Assembly (NCBI RefSeq): GCF_000744225.1
Contig: NZ_JQLN01000005.1
Location: 496,001-560,000, forward strand
Direction: 5' to 3'
Origin: Kitasatospora mediocidica KCTC 9733
GTDB lineage: Bacteria; Actinomycetota; Actinomycetes; Streptomycetales; Streptomycetaceae
Length of the DNA stretch: 64,000 bases
The position numbers were made by a program, and so were the translations under genes. The notes below the pieces were generated by a model. It was given only the letters and a program-made list of their open reading frames with translations, did not search any database and was not told the DNA's origin. Positions 42,597 to 52,300 of the stretch are shown here, piece by piece (position 1 is the first letter of the stretch; each line of letters starts with the position of its first letter).

Positions 42597-45413
42597 TCAG
42601 CCGGCCCGGCGCAGCAGCGTGATCCGCGAACGGGTCAGCAGCATGGCCAGCCCGGCGGCCAGCAGCGGCAGCGCCACCAGCGTGAGCCCCATGGTCAGCC
42701 AGGGGAACGCGATCACGGCGTGCGCCGACTGGTGGAACCCGGTGTCCGCCACGACCTTGCGCAGGGCAACCGCCGGGACGACCCCGCAGACCGTGCCGAG
42801 CACCGCGCCCATCGCCGCGATCACCCCGCACTGCAGTCCGGAGAGCGTGCGGCGGATCCGCGGCGCCGCGCCGATCGCCGCCAGGGTGGTCAGATCCTGC
42901 TGCGAGTCGGCCGAGGCCAGGCCGGTGGCGATGCCCGCCGCCCCGAGGGCCACCAGCCCCGCGAACAAGGTCAGCCCGAGCACGATCAGCGTGTGCGTGG
43001 AGCGGAACCCCCGCTCGATGTGGAAGTTCCAGTTGTCGGCGCCGTTCTTGGCGACCGCGGCGGTGGCCTTCTGCTCCTCGCCCGAGGAGGGCGTCGCGGC
43101 CGGCAGCCAGACCGAGCCGCCGTCGGAGACGGTCAGGCCGAGCCGGACCGCGGTGGCCTGCGGGACGTACGCCTGCGCCGCGGGGTCGGTCACCGACGCC
43201 ACGACGGCGTCGGCGGTGACCTCGTGGCTGGGCGGCTCGACCGACGGCCCGGAGCTCCGCACCCCGTCGGCCTGCCGCGGGTAGGGGTCGGTCAGCTTGA
43301 AGGTGACCTTGCCGTCCTTGACGTACCGGTCGCTGAAGACCACCACCTTGCCCTGCGCCACCGCCTGCTCGACGGCCGGGTCGTGCAGGGTGAACAGGTT
43401 GTGCAGCACCGTGCTGTCACCCGAGATGACCGAGCCGAAGGTGGTGCCGAAGTCGGCCTGCCGCGCGTCGCAGCGCGGGTCGGTGCTGTTGCGTGCGCTG
43501 TAGGGGATGTACGGGCTGTCGCCGGCGTCCGGGCAGCGCTTCTCGGGCGGCACCTCCAACTCCAGCTGGCCGCAGTTGGATCCGCTGGTGTGACAGGTAC
43601 CGCCGTAGTCGACGCTGCTCACGTCGGCCCGCGGACCGAGGTCGGCGATCGACCGCTCCACCGCGCCGCGCTGGGCCGCCAGCAGGTCGCCGCCGGCACT
43701 GGCGCCGTACCCGGCCGACAGCGTGACGGCGCCGCGCGGCGCCGAGGCGACGTACTCCTGACGGCTCTGCTCGTCGCTGCTGGCTCCGTAGATGCCGACC
43801 GCGACCGACCCGGCCACCGCCGCCATCACGGCCGCGACCGCCGGCGCCGTGCGCCCCCGGTGGCGGATCGAGTCGCGCAGTGCCAGGCGCGGTCCGAGCG
43901 GCAGCCAACGGCCGAGCCTGCCGAACAGGCCGACGATCATCGGCGTGCAGGCGACCATGCCGAGTTCGGCGACCATCGACCCGCCCAGCACCGCGACCGT
44001 CCGGTCGCCGGAGCCACTGGCCGCGCCGAGCAGCGCCAGCGCCGCACCGCCGCAGACCATCAGCACCCCGAGCACCGCCAGCTTCCGGGACGGCGGCTTG
44101 ATCCCGCCGCGCCCGGTCAGCGCCGCGACGACGTCCTGCCGAGAGGCCTGCAGCGCCGGCACCACCGCCGCCAGCAGCCCGGTGACCAGGCCGATCGCGA
44201 CGATGCCCAGCAGGTCGAGCGGCTCGACCGCGAGGTGTCCGAAGCGCTGGCCCGCCAACTCCTCGGTCCACGGCCTGGTGAGCACGACGAGCAGCACCCC
44301 CACCAACGCACCGATCGCGGCCCCGGCCACTCCCAGCACCACACCGCCGCTCAGCACCACCGAGCGGATGTGCGCGCGGTCGCCGCCGCCCGCGCCGATC
44401 AGCCCCAGCTGACGACGTGAGCGCCTGGCCCCGACGGCGAACGCCGGACCCGCGAGCAGCACGATCTCCAGCAGCGCCATGCCGATCACGGTGCCGAGGA
44501 TCACCATCGTGCTCTGGTCGATCGGACCGCCGCCGAAGCCGCGCCGGTCCTCCTGGACGTAGTACGGCACCGCGGAGCGCGGCGGCGGGTCCAGCAGGAC
44601 GGCCCGCGAGGCGACCGTGAAGGAGTACTTGTTGAGGTCCTGGACCTTGGCCCAGTCCAGCGCGGCCCCGCCCGGCAGCCTGACCAGCCACTGGCTGGCC
44701 CGGACGGCCCGTCCGGTGCCGGTCTGGGTCGGCGCGGAGAGCGCGCCGGGCCGGCCGACCACCCTGACCCGCTTCAGGTCGTTCGGGTACTCGGCGACGC
44801 CGGTGATGGTGAAGGGCGTGTCACTGACGCCGCGCAGGGTGGTGGTGGAGCCCACCTTGAGACCCGAGGAGTCCAGGAAGGCCTGGGTGACGGCGATCTC
44901 GCCGGCCGCGGCGGGCGGCCGGCCCTTCACCAGGTCGATCCGGCCCTTCCAGACCGGATCGGTGAGGTCCGCCTCGTCGCTGTCGGCCGGGAGCAACCCG
45001 TCCACCGAACTGGCCAGCACGCTCGGCGTGTACGGCACCGGGGTCAGCACCGAACCGGCCGGGAGCAGTTCCTTGGCCAGCGTGAGCGGATCGGTCGTGG
45101 CACTGCGCTGCTGTTCGGCGTTCTTGGGACCGGTCTGCTGCGAGGGGTCGGCGCTCGTGCCGTCGTTGGGGTTGGGCGCCTGGAGCACGGTCAGCCCGGG
45201 CGAGAGCGCCGCGATCAGCGCGTCGGCCCGGCCGAGCGTGCGGGTGGCCGTCTCGGCGGGGGTCAGGGTGCTGCTGTGGTAGACCACGTCGGCGCCGGTC
45301 ACCCCCAGCACGGGCAGCGCGATCATGGCCAGCACCAGGGCGCTGCGGCCCTTGGCGCGCAGGGCGTCGCGGCGGGCGATCCGCAGGGCGACCCGCCAGG
45401 CTGAGAGCTTCAC
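42597..45413 (-). CDS. FtsX-like ABC exporter permease (MacB-type fold)
   Basis: 938 residues. First membrane segment after a basic start (RIARRDALRAKGRSALVLAMIALPVLGVTG), a large extracellular domain, three segments around residues 290-420, a second extracellular domain and three C-terminal segments. This is the duplicated FtsX layout. The GTG start overlaps the TGA of the ATPase gene (GTGA), giving coupled translation. Together they form one exporter of unknown substrate, probably under the adjacent PadR regulator. Confidence 0.9.
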   Translation of the reverse strand: MKLSAWRVALRIARRDALRAKGRSALVLAMIALPVLGVTGADVVYHSSTLTPAETATRTLGRADALIAALSPGLTVLQAPNPNDGTSADPSQQTGPKNAEQQRSATTDPLTLAKELLPAGSVLTPVPYTPSVLASSVDGLLPADSDEADLTDPVWKGRIDLVKGRPPAAAGEIAVTQAFLDSSGLKVGSTTTLRGVSDTPFTITGVAEYPNDLKRVRVVGRPGALSAPTQTGTGRAVRASQWLVRLPGGAALDWAKVQDLNKYSFTVASRAVLLDPPPRSAVPYYVQEDRRGFGGGPIDQSTMVILGTVIGMALLEIVLLAGPAFAVGARRSRRQLGLIGAGGGDRAHIRSVVLSGGVVLGVAGAAIGALVGVLLVVLTRPWTEELAGQRFGHLAVEPLDLLGIVAIGLVTGLLAAVVPALQASRQDVVAALTGRGGIKPPSRKLAVLGVLMVCGGAALALLGAASGSGDRTVAVLGGSMVAELGMVACTPMIVGLFGRLGRWLPLGPRLALRDSIRHRGRTAPAVAAVMAAVAGSVAVGIYGASSDEQSRQEYVASAPRGAVTLSAGYGASAGGDLLAAQRGAVERSIADLGPRADVSSVDYGGTCHTSGSNCGQLELEVPPEKRCPDAGDSPYIPYSARNSTDPRCDARQADFGTTFGSVISGDSTVLHNLFTLHDPAVEQAVAQGKVVVFSDRYVKDGKVTFKLTDPYPRQADGVRSSGPSVEPPSHEVTADAVVASVTDPAAQAYVPQATAVRLGLTVSDGGSVWLPAATPSSGEEQKATAAVAKNGADNWNFHIERGFRSTHTLIVLGLTLFAGLVALGAAGIATGLASADSQQDLTTLAAIGAAPRIRRTLSGLQCGVIAAMGAVLGTVCGVVPAVALRKVVADTGFHQSAHAVIAFPWLTMGLTLVALPLLAAGLAMLLTRSRITLLRRAG

Positions 45414-46198
45414 TCGGTCACCGGCCCGTTCAGGCTGTTGGTGGCCGCGGTGAGCAGCAGCGTGCTGGCGTCCTGGCGGCCCGTCTCGTCGACCAGTCGG
45501 CCGTCGCGCAGGAAGACCACCCGGTCCGCCCAGGCGGCGTGCCGGGCCTCGTGGGTGACCATGACCGCGGCGGCGCCCGCGTCGCAGCGGGTCCGCAGCA
45601 CGGCCAGGACGGCTTCGCCGGTGGTGGAGTCCAGCGCGCCGGTGGGCTCGTCGGCGAGGACCAGCCGGCGGTCGCCGATCAGCGCGCGGGCGATCGCCAC
45701 CCGCTGCTGCTGACCGCCGGACATGTCGTCGGGGAAGCGGTCGGCCAGCTCCCCGATGTTGACCTCCTCCAGCGCCGCCAACGCCTCCTGGCGGGCGGCC
45801 CGGCTGGAGATCCCGTCCAGCTCGCGCGGCAGCATGATGTTCTCGGCGGCGGTCAACGCCGGGATCAGGTTGTAGTCCTGGAAGACGTACCCGATGGAGC
45901 GGCGACGGACCTGGGCCAGCCGCTTGCGCGAGAGGTCGCCGAGCGACTGCCCCTCCACCAGCACCTTGCCGTCGGTGGGGCTGTCCAGGCCGCCGGCCAG
46001 GGTGAGCAGGGTGGACTTGCCGGAGCCGGAGGGTCCCATCACCGCGACGAACTCCCCCGGGTAGACCCGCAGGTCGACCGTACGCAGCGCGTGCACCTGG
46101 GCGGCGCCCTGGCCGTGCACCCGGCTCACCTCGGCGAGGTGCAGGACGGGTTCGGTGCGCGAGGCGGCGAGGGTCGTGGAAGGAAAGGTGTCGGTCAA
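45410..46198 (-). CDS. ABC transporter ATP-binding protein (MacB/LolD-like)
   Basis: 262 residues if the TTG at 46198 is used: GGGGG lies 4 bases upstream and no ATG or GTG is well placed; an open frame reaches 46276 but overlaps padR. Walker A GPSGSGKST, Q-loop VFQDYNLIP, signature SGGQQQRVAIARAL, Walker B LVLADEPTGALD and switch His in VTHEARHA. ATPase for the coupled permease. Forty-three bases after padR on the same strand. Confidence 0.92.
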   Translation of the reverse strand: MTDTFPSTTLAASRTEPVLHLAEVSRVHGQGAAQVHALRTVDLRVYPGEFVAVMGPSGSGKSTLLTLAGGLDSPTDGKVLVEGQSLGDLSRKRLAQVRRRSIGYVFQDYNLIPALTAAENIMLPRELDGISSRAARQEALAALEEVNIGELADRFPDDMSGGQQQRVAIARALIGDRRLVLADEPTGALDSTTGEAVLAVLRTRCDAGAAAVMVTHEARHAAWADRVVFLRDGRLVDETGRQDASTLLLTAATNSLNGPVTE

Positions 46199-46241
46199 GG
46201 TTCCCCCAGCTGTTCCGTGGTTCGAAGTGGTGGGCGGGCCG

Positions 46242-46859
46242 TCAGGCCCGGGTCCGGCGCCGTGCCTTCGGGGCATCGGAAGCGGCGCTCGGGGCGGGCA
46301 GATCGGCCTGCCGCTCGCTGTACTGGGCGAGCCGGGTCTCGCAGTGGTCGAGCCAGCGGACCTCGGCCTCGGTCTGGAAGATCAGCTGGTCGAGGACGAG
46401 CAGCCAGGCCAGGTCGGAGCGGTCGTCACCCTCGCTGGAGGTGGACTCCCCCGCCAGCGCGCGGGCCTTCAGCCGGGTGTAGTCCTGCAGTGCCTTGATG
46501 CTGTGCCGGCGCTGGGCCTGGACGACGGCGTGCACGTCGACCCCGGGGACGGTGACCGCCATCGCGAGCTTGATCGCCAGCTCGTCGCGGGGCGGACTGG
46601 TGCGCGGCACCGGGGTGTCGAACCAGGAACGCAGTTCCGCGCGTCCTTTGTCAGTGACGGCGTAGAAGAGGTGGCCCTCCTCGTCCTCGCTGTCCGGGAC
46701 GACGAGGCCATCACGTTCCAGGCGGCCCAGCGTGGTGTAGACCTGGCCGACATTGAGCGGCCAGGTGGCACCGGTGCGGGCCTCGAACTCGACGCGGAGC
46801 TGGTAGCCGTAGCGCGGGCCCTGGTCGAGCAGGGCGAGCAGGCCATGACGGATGGACAT
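46242..46859 (-). CDS. PadR-family transcriptional regulator of the ABC exporter
   Basis: 205 residues from the ATG at 46859. PadR winged helix (MSIRHGLLALLDQGPRYGYQLRVEFE, NVGQVYTTLGRLERDGLV) and a C-terminal helical dimerisation domain (HSIKALQDYTRLKARAL). Two palindromes overlap its promoter, suggesting autorepression. TATACA at 46873-46868 (minus) is 8 bases from the ATG and there is no ribosome site, so it is probably leaderless. First gene of the exporter operon. Confidence 0.9.
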   Translation of the reverse strand: MSIRHGLLALLDQGPRYGYQLRVEFEARTGATWPLNVGQVYTTLGRLERDGLVVPDSEDEEGHLFYAVTDKGRAELRSWFDTPVPRTSPPRDELAIKLAMAVTVPGVDVHAVVQAQRRHSIKALQDYTRLKARALAGESTSSEGDDRSDLAWLLVLDQLIFQTEAEVRWLDHCETRLAQYSERQADLPAPSAASDAPKARRRTRA

Positions 46860-46881
46860 ACTACGTATGTATACCCGGTAT
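46858..46881. promoter_or_regulatory. PadR operator pair
   Basis: ATAC-TACGTAT-GTAT (46858-46872) overlaps the padR start codon and -10 box, and ATACC-C-GGTAT (46871-46881) abuts it. The ATAC...GTAT arms match the type of site used by PadR repressors. Confidence 0.6.
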
Positions 46882-46940
46882 GCGGTCAAGGCTCAAGCCA
46901 CGGCCTTCGGCGTCATCGCCAGGGCGTACCGTCGTGCGGT

Positions 46941-47942
46941 GTGAGCAATCTGCGCATCGCCACCTTCAACCTGCTGCACGGCCAGCCGCTGGCCGCCGAC
47001 GGCAGTCCGCTGCCCTACCCCGCCGGGCCCGGCGATCAGCCCCCGGCCTCCGGGTGGGGGGACCCCCTCCACGAGGCGATCGCCTCGCTGGACGCCGACG
47101 TGCTGGCCATCCAGGAGGTCGACCGCCACCAGGAGCGCTCCGGACTGACCGACCAGACGGCGGTGGCCGCCAAGGCGATGGGCGCCGCCGACTGGCGGTT
47201 CGCCGCCGCACTGCACGGCCGCCCGGCGCCGGTGGCCGGCTGGCTGCGCGACCCGGAGGTGCCGGGCCTGCGGGTCTACGGTCCGGACGAGGTCGGCACC
47301 GCCGTCGACCTGCCCTCCTACGGGACGGCCCTGCTCACCCGGCTGCCCGTCCGGCACTGGCAAGCCCGGCGGTTCGCGCCCGCGCCGTTCGGGCTGCCGC
47401 TGCGGGTGGCCGGCCGACGCGGCCTGACGCCGGTCCCGGACGAGCCGAGGGCGGCTCTCGCCGCCGTTCTGGAGGGCCCGAGCGGCCCGTTCACGGTGGT
47501 CGCCACCCACCTGTCCTTCGTGCCGGGCTGGAACATGGCCCAACTGGCCGGTATCCGGCGGTGGATCGCCGATCTGCCGCGCCCCTACCTGGTGCTCGGC
47601 GACTTCAACCTGGTCGGGGCCGTGCCGCGGACGGTCCTGGGCGGGGCCACCGCGCTGGACCGCGGCGCCCGTTCGCGCCAGCAGCTGCGCGAACTGCGCG
47701 CCGCCCGCCGCACGCTGGGGGCGGCGGGCGAACCGCGCCGCCGCCGGGCCCGCGAGCCGCGCCCGCGCCTGCAGGGCTGGCACGACCTCGCCCGCACGCC
47801 CACCTACCCCTCGCACCGCCCGGCCGTGCAGTTCGACCACGTGCTCGCGGTCGGCGTCCCGCGCACCGCCGTCGGCTCGGTTTCCGCGCCGCGGGTGGGC
47901 GTCTCGGACCACCGCCCGCTGGTCGTGGAGGTCGCGCTCTAA
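46941..47942 (+). CDS. Endonuclease/exonuclease/phosphatase (EEP) family protein
   Basis: 333 residues from the GTG at 46941. EEP motifs: RIATFNLLHG, DVLAIQEVD with the metal Glu, ATHLSFVPGWN, LVLGDFNLV, TYPSHRP and SDHRPLVVEV with the catalytic His. No signal peptide. Substrate class (phosphodiester in DNA, lipid or inositol phosphate) cannot be decided. A 31-base palindromic repeat at 47041-47071 sits in frame between the first two motifs, encoding PASGWGDPL. A TACCGT box 8 bases before the GTG suggests a leaderless message. Confidence 0.85.
   Translation: MSNLRIATFNLLHGQPLAADGSPLPYPAGPGDQPPASGWGDPLHEAIASLDADVLAIQEVDRHQERSGLTDQTAVAAKAMGAADWRFAAALHGRPAPVAGWLRDPEVPGLRVYGPDEVGTAVDLPSYGTALLTRLPVRHWQARRFAPAPFGLPLRVAGRRGLTPVPDEPRAALAAVLEGPSGPFTVVATHLSFVPGWNMAQLAGIRRWIADLPRPYLVLGDFNLVGAVPRTVLGGATALDRGARSRQQLRELRAARRTLGAAGEPRRRRAREPRPRLQGWHDLARTPTYPSHRPAVQFDHVLAVGVPRTAVGSVSAPRVGVSDHRPLVVEVAL
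47041..47071. repeat. Intragenic palindromic repeat, copy A
   Basis: CCCCGGCCTCCGGGTGGGG followed by GGACCCCCTCC. Same family as copies B-D at 50929, 55459 and 55941: a C-rich palindromic arm, then GGACCCCC or GGTGCCCCC. In frame in the EEP gene. Confidence 0.6.
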
Positions 47943-47948
47943 CCCGCC

Positions 47949-49142
47949 CTAGTTCGGGCGGGCCACCAACTGGGCGTTCTGGTGCGGCAGGTGGGAGCTG
48001 CCGGGAAGCGGCTGGTACTGCAGCAGCAGCATCGCCGCGTCGTCGCCGAGCTGCTTGCCGACGTGCCGCACCACGTCCGCGTGCAGTTGGCGCAGCACGT
48101 CCGTGGGGGCGCCCGTCGCGCAGCCGGGCAGCCGCTCGGCGAGCGGGTAGAAGAGACCGGCCCGGTCCCGGGCCTCGATCACGCCGTCGGTGAAGAGCAG
48201 CACCCGGTCGCCCGGCTCGAACGGCACGCGCTGGACCGGCGGGTGGACGTCCCTGGGGTCCAGCACGCCCAACGGCGGCACCGTCTCGTCCAGCTCCAGG
48301 GCCACCGCCGGCCCGTCACCGCGCAGCAGCAACGGCGCCGGGTGGCCGCAGTTGACGATCTCCGCGGTGCCGTCCGGGCAGACCCCGATCAGCACCAGGG
48401 TGACGAACTCCTCCTCCACGCCCGGGTGCTCGTTCTCGTGCAGCGCGCGGTCCAGGCTGACGGCCAGCCAGCCGGCCACCTTGTCCAGCGCCGGTTCCTG
48501 GTGCGCCGCCTCGCGGAACGCGCCCAGCACGGCGGCGGCGGTCTCCACCGCGCTGAGCCCCTTGCCGCGGACGTCGCCGACCACCGCGCGCACCCCGTGC
48601 CGGGTGTTGACCACCTCGTACAGGTCACCTCCGATCCGGGCGTGCGCCGCGGCCGCCGCGTAGTGCACCGCCGCCCGCACGCTGCCCACCCGGTCGGGGA
48701 CCGAGCGCAGCAGCACCCGGCGGGCGATCTCGGCCACCAACTGGGCGTCGGCCAGCGCCTGCTCCTGGCGGACCCGGAGCATCACGCTGACCCAGCTGAT
48801 CGCGGTGACCAGGGCGATCGCGAAGACCGTCGCGCTGTGCACGGACTCGCCGAGCACGTTGTTGTAGGTGGCCATCACGAAGGCGGCGGCCTCGGCCAGC
48901 ACCCCGGTCAGCAACGGGTACCAGACCCGGCGGCTGACGATCGCGGCCAGCGCCGGCACGGCGGTGAGCGCGGGTTCGACCGTGACCTCGGTGTTGCTGA
49001 AGTAGTCCAGGAAGATCACCAGCGCCATGCCGATGAACGGCAGGGCCAACGCGGTCCTGGGCCAGGTCCCCGTCGCGCGCACGGTCGCCGGGCCGGGGGT
49101 GGGGCCCGCGAACCGCTCTCTGAACCATCCGGTCGCGCTCAA
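47949..49142 (-). CDS. Membrane PP2C-type (SpoIIE/RsbU-like) serine phosphatase
   Basis: 397 residues from a TTG start (GGAG 9 bases upstream). The N-terminal 120 residues carry about four membrane segments (LALPFIGMALVIFLDYFS, then SRRVWYPLLTGVLAEAAAFVM). A linker helix leads into the SpoIIE domain: GGDLYEV, VVGDVRGKGLSAVE, VNCGHPAPLLL, LLFTDGVIEARD and GDDAAMLLLQY. It dephosphorylates an unknown target, probably an anti-anti-sigma factor as in this family. No cognate anti-sigma genes are adjacent. Its promoter region is the 190-base interval up to adnB. Confidence 0.88.
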   Translation of the reverse strand: MSATGWFRERFAGPTPGPATVRATGTWPRTALALPFIGMALVIFLDYFSNTEVTVEPALTAVPALAAIVSRRVWYPLLTGVLAEAAAFVMATYNNVLGESVHSATVFAIALVTAISWVSVMLRVRQEQALADAQLVAEIARRVLLRSVPDRVGSVRAAVHYAAAAAHARIGGDLYEVVNTRHGVRAVVGDVRGKGLSAVETAAAVLGAFREAAHQEPALDKVAGWLAVSLDRALHENEHPGVEEEFVTLVLIGVCPDGTAEIVNCGHPAPLLLRGDGPAVALELDETVPPLGVLDPRDVHPPVQRVPFEPGDRVLLFTDGVIEARDRAGLFYPLAERLPGCATGAPTDVLRQLHADVVRHVGKQLGDDAAMLLLQYQPLPGSSHLPHQNAQLVARPN

Positions 49143-49333
49143 CTTCGGTTTCTCCAGCAGAAGGCGCCCGGTGCCGTGGGGACACCAGCGACGATGACTG
49201 AGGGTGATGATCGGGGGCCTGTCCGTCGGCCGGAAGACACGAGTGACCGGTTAACGACCCCACAATAGGCGCGAAACGCGCACACCGCACTGGTTTCGCG
49301 CGACTCCGTGACGAGTTGGATGCTCTCTGTGAC

Positions 49334-52300
49334 CTAATAGTCACTGTTCCCGATCAGAAGCGTTTCCAACTCTTTCCGGTCAGGAAGTCGCACCGGTCTT
49401 TCGATCCGTCCGCTGCGGATGTAACAGAAGGCGGCGGTGACCTGCTCCAGCGGGAGCCGCTGCTGCTCGGCCCAGCCGACCCGGTAGATGGCGAGTTGCA
49501 GCGGGTCGGCGCTCTCCTCGTGGCCGGTCTTCCAGTCCACCAGCTCGTAACGGGGCAACCCCGGTGACCCACCGTCGTCGTCACGCTCGCGATACACCGC
49601 ATCGATCCGGCCGCGCACCACGCGTCCCGCCAGCAGCAGCTGCACCGGTGCCTCGACCCGGTAGGGCGTCCGGGTCGCATACGGCCCGCGCAGGAATGCC
49701 TCCTTGAGCTGTTCCAGGTCGTGCTCGTCCTCGATGCCGTCCTCGTCCACGCCGGGCAGCGCGTCCGCCTCCAGCAGCGGCAGTGGCGCGAACTGCGCCT
49801 GGATCCAGGCGTGGAAGCGGGTGCCGCGGCGGGCCGCGGGCTGCGGCGGGCGGGGCAGCGGACGGGCCAGCTCGTGCGCGAAGCCGTCCGGGTCGGCGGC
49901 CAGCCGCATCAGCTGGGAGGCGGAGAGCGAGGCCGGCAGCGGCACATCGCGCACGGTCCGCCGGGAGCGCTCCAACTCGCCGAGCAGCGCGCTCAGGTCG
50001 CGGTCCCAGGAGGCCACCTGGCGCTGCTCCTCAGGCGCCAGGCGCTCGGGCTCCGGCGCGGGCCGGCCGGCCAGCCGACGCCCGACCACCTCGGCCACCC
50101 GGCGCCGGGCCAGCTGGGCGGCCGGATCCAACGGCAGCGGCCAGGCGGTCTCCACCGACTGGTCCAGCGCCGGGTTCTCGGTGCCCTCCAACGGCGGCTC
50201 GGCCCAGTGCTCCACCTCGCCGCAGCCCGGCCGCCCGGCATGCACGCGCAGCCCGTCCAGGAAGTCGGAGGGCCCGCGCGGGGTCTTCTGGCTCGGCCCC
50301 CACCAGTGGCCGGAGGCCAACAGCAGGGAGCGCGGGCGGGTGAACGCCACATACCCGAGCCGCAGCTCCTCGGTCGCCGTCTGGTCCTTCAGGCCGTCCC
50401 GGAAGGCCGTCATGCCCTTGGCCGTCCAGGCCGGGACAGCGGGCAGCGTGGCGCCGTCGCCGCGCAGCGCGTGCGGCAGGACGTGCCGGCGGCTGGTCCA
50501 CCGCTCGCGCGAGCGGTTGCTCGGGAAGGCGCCGGAGACCAGGCCGGGGACGGCGACCACGTCCCACTCCAGGCCCTTGGACTTGTGCACGGTGAGCACC
50601 TTCACGGTGTCCTCGCCGCCGGGCAGGCTGCTGTCCAGGCCGCGGTCGTAGTCCTGGGCGGCCCTCAGGAAAGCCAGGAAGGCCACCAGACCCGGGTCCC
50701 CGTCCAGGTCGGCGAAGCCCGCCGCGACGTCCAGGAAGGCGTGCAGGGTCTCCCGGCGGCGGGCGGCCAGCGCCAGCGGCGAAGCCGAGAGCTCGACCTC
50801 CAGATTGGTCACCGTGAGCACCCGGTGCAGGACGTCCATCAGCGGCTCGGAGAGCATCCGGCGCAGCTCGCGGATCTCCCGTGCCAGGTGGGCGAAGCGC
50901 ACCCGGGACTCCGGCGAGAACGGCAGCTCTCCCCCAGCCTCCGGCTGGGAGGTGCCCCCATGCTGGGCCGCGTCCAGGAAGGTCTCCAGCGCGTCGGAGA
51001 GCGAGATCACCTCAGTCGGGTCGACGTGGGCGACGGCGGCCTGCAGCGGGTCGCCGCCCTCGGCCGGACGGGCGGTGCGCACCAGCTCGGCGGCCCGCCG
51101 CCCGAGCAGCGCCAGGTCGCGCGGGCCGATCCGCCAGCGCGGGCCGATCAGCAGCCGGACCAGGGCCGCGTTGGCCGTCGGATCCTGCAGCACCTCGCAG
51201 ACCGCGACCAGGTCGGCCACCTCCGGCAGCTGCAGCAGGCCGCCCAGGCCCACCACCTCGACCGGGACCCGCCGCGCCACCAGCGCCGCGTGGACGTCCG
51301 GGAAGATCGCGCTGCCGCGGCAGAGCACGGCGATCCGGCCCGGCGCGGTGCCGGTGCGCACCAGGTGGGCGATCGAGTCGGCCAGCCAGCCGACCTCCTC
51401 GGCGTGGGTGGGCAGCAGCGCGACCCGCGCGAAGCCGTCCAGCTCGGCGCCGGGCGCCGGGCGCAGCGCCTCGACGCCCTCGTGCATGGCGCGCAGCGGC
51501 GCCGCCAGGCCGTTGGCGAAGGTGAGCAGGTGGCCGCCGCTGCGACGGTTCTCGCTGAGCGCGTAACGCGCCGCGGGGGCGCCGTCGGCCTGCGGGAAGT
51601 GCCGGGGGAAGTCGTCCAGATTGGCCACCGAGGCGCCGCGCCAACCGTAGATCGCCTGGCAGGGGTCGCCGACCGCGGTGACGGCGTGGCCGTGGCGGCC
51701 GAACAGGCCGGCCAGCATCAGCCGCTGGGCGACCGAGGTGTCCTGGTACTCGTCCAGCAGCACCACCTTGAACTGGTCGCGCAGCAGCTCGCCGACCACC
51801 GGGCGCTGCTCGGCCAGCCGGGCGCCGGCGGCGATCTGGTCGGCGAAGTCCATCAGCCCGGCGGCGGCCTTGCGGCGGCGGTAGTCCTCGACCAGGCGCA
51901 GCAGCTCCTGGCGGCCGGCCGCGGCCTCCGGGACGGCGCGCAGGTCGGCGTTGCTCAGCTTCGCGGTCGCCAGTTCGTCCAGCAGCCCGGTGTCGAAGTC
52001 ACGCAGCTTCTCCGGGTCCACCAGATGCTCGGCCAGCTCGGCGTCCAGTGCGGTGATCTCCGCGACCAGGGTGCTGAAGGTGTCCCTGAGGTGCGGGAAC
52101 GGCCCGCGGGCGGTGCGCAGCACCCGGGCGGCCAGCTGGAACCGGGTGGCGTCGGCGAGCAGCCGGACGTCCGGTTCGATGCCGATCCGCAGGCCGTGCT
52201 CCTTGAGCAGCCGGCCCGCGAAGGCGTGGTAGGTGGAGATCTCCGGCTCCCCGACCGCCTCCTCGGCGTCGTCCCGCACCCCGGCCCTGGCCAGCGCGGT

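Noticed and set aside
41061..44420. A 1119-codon plus-strand open frame
   Set aside because: Antisense shadow of the M20 peptidase and ABC permease genes; those have full domain motifs on the minus strand.
49143..49333. SigB-like promoter (GTTT-N13-GGGTCG) upstream of the PP2C phosphatase
   Set aside because: The -10 lacks the GGGTAC/T end and the spacing is short, so the match is too weak to report.
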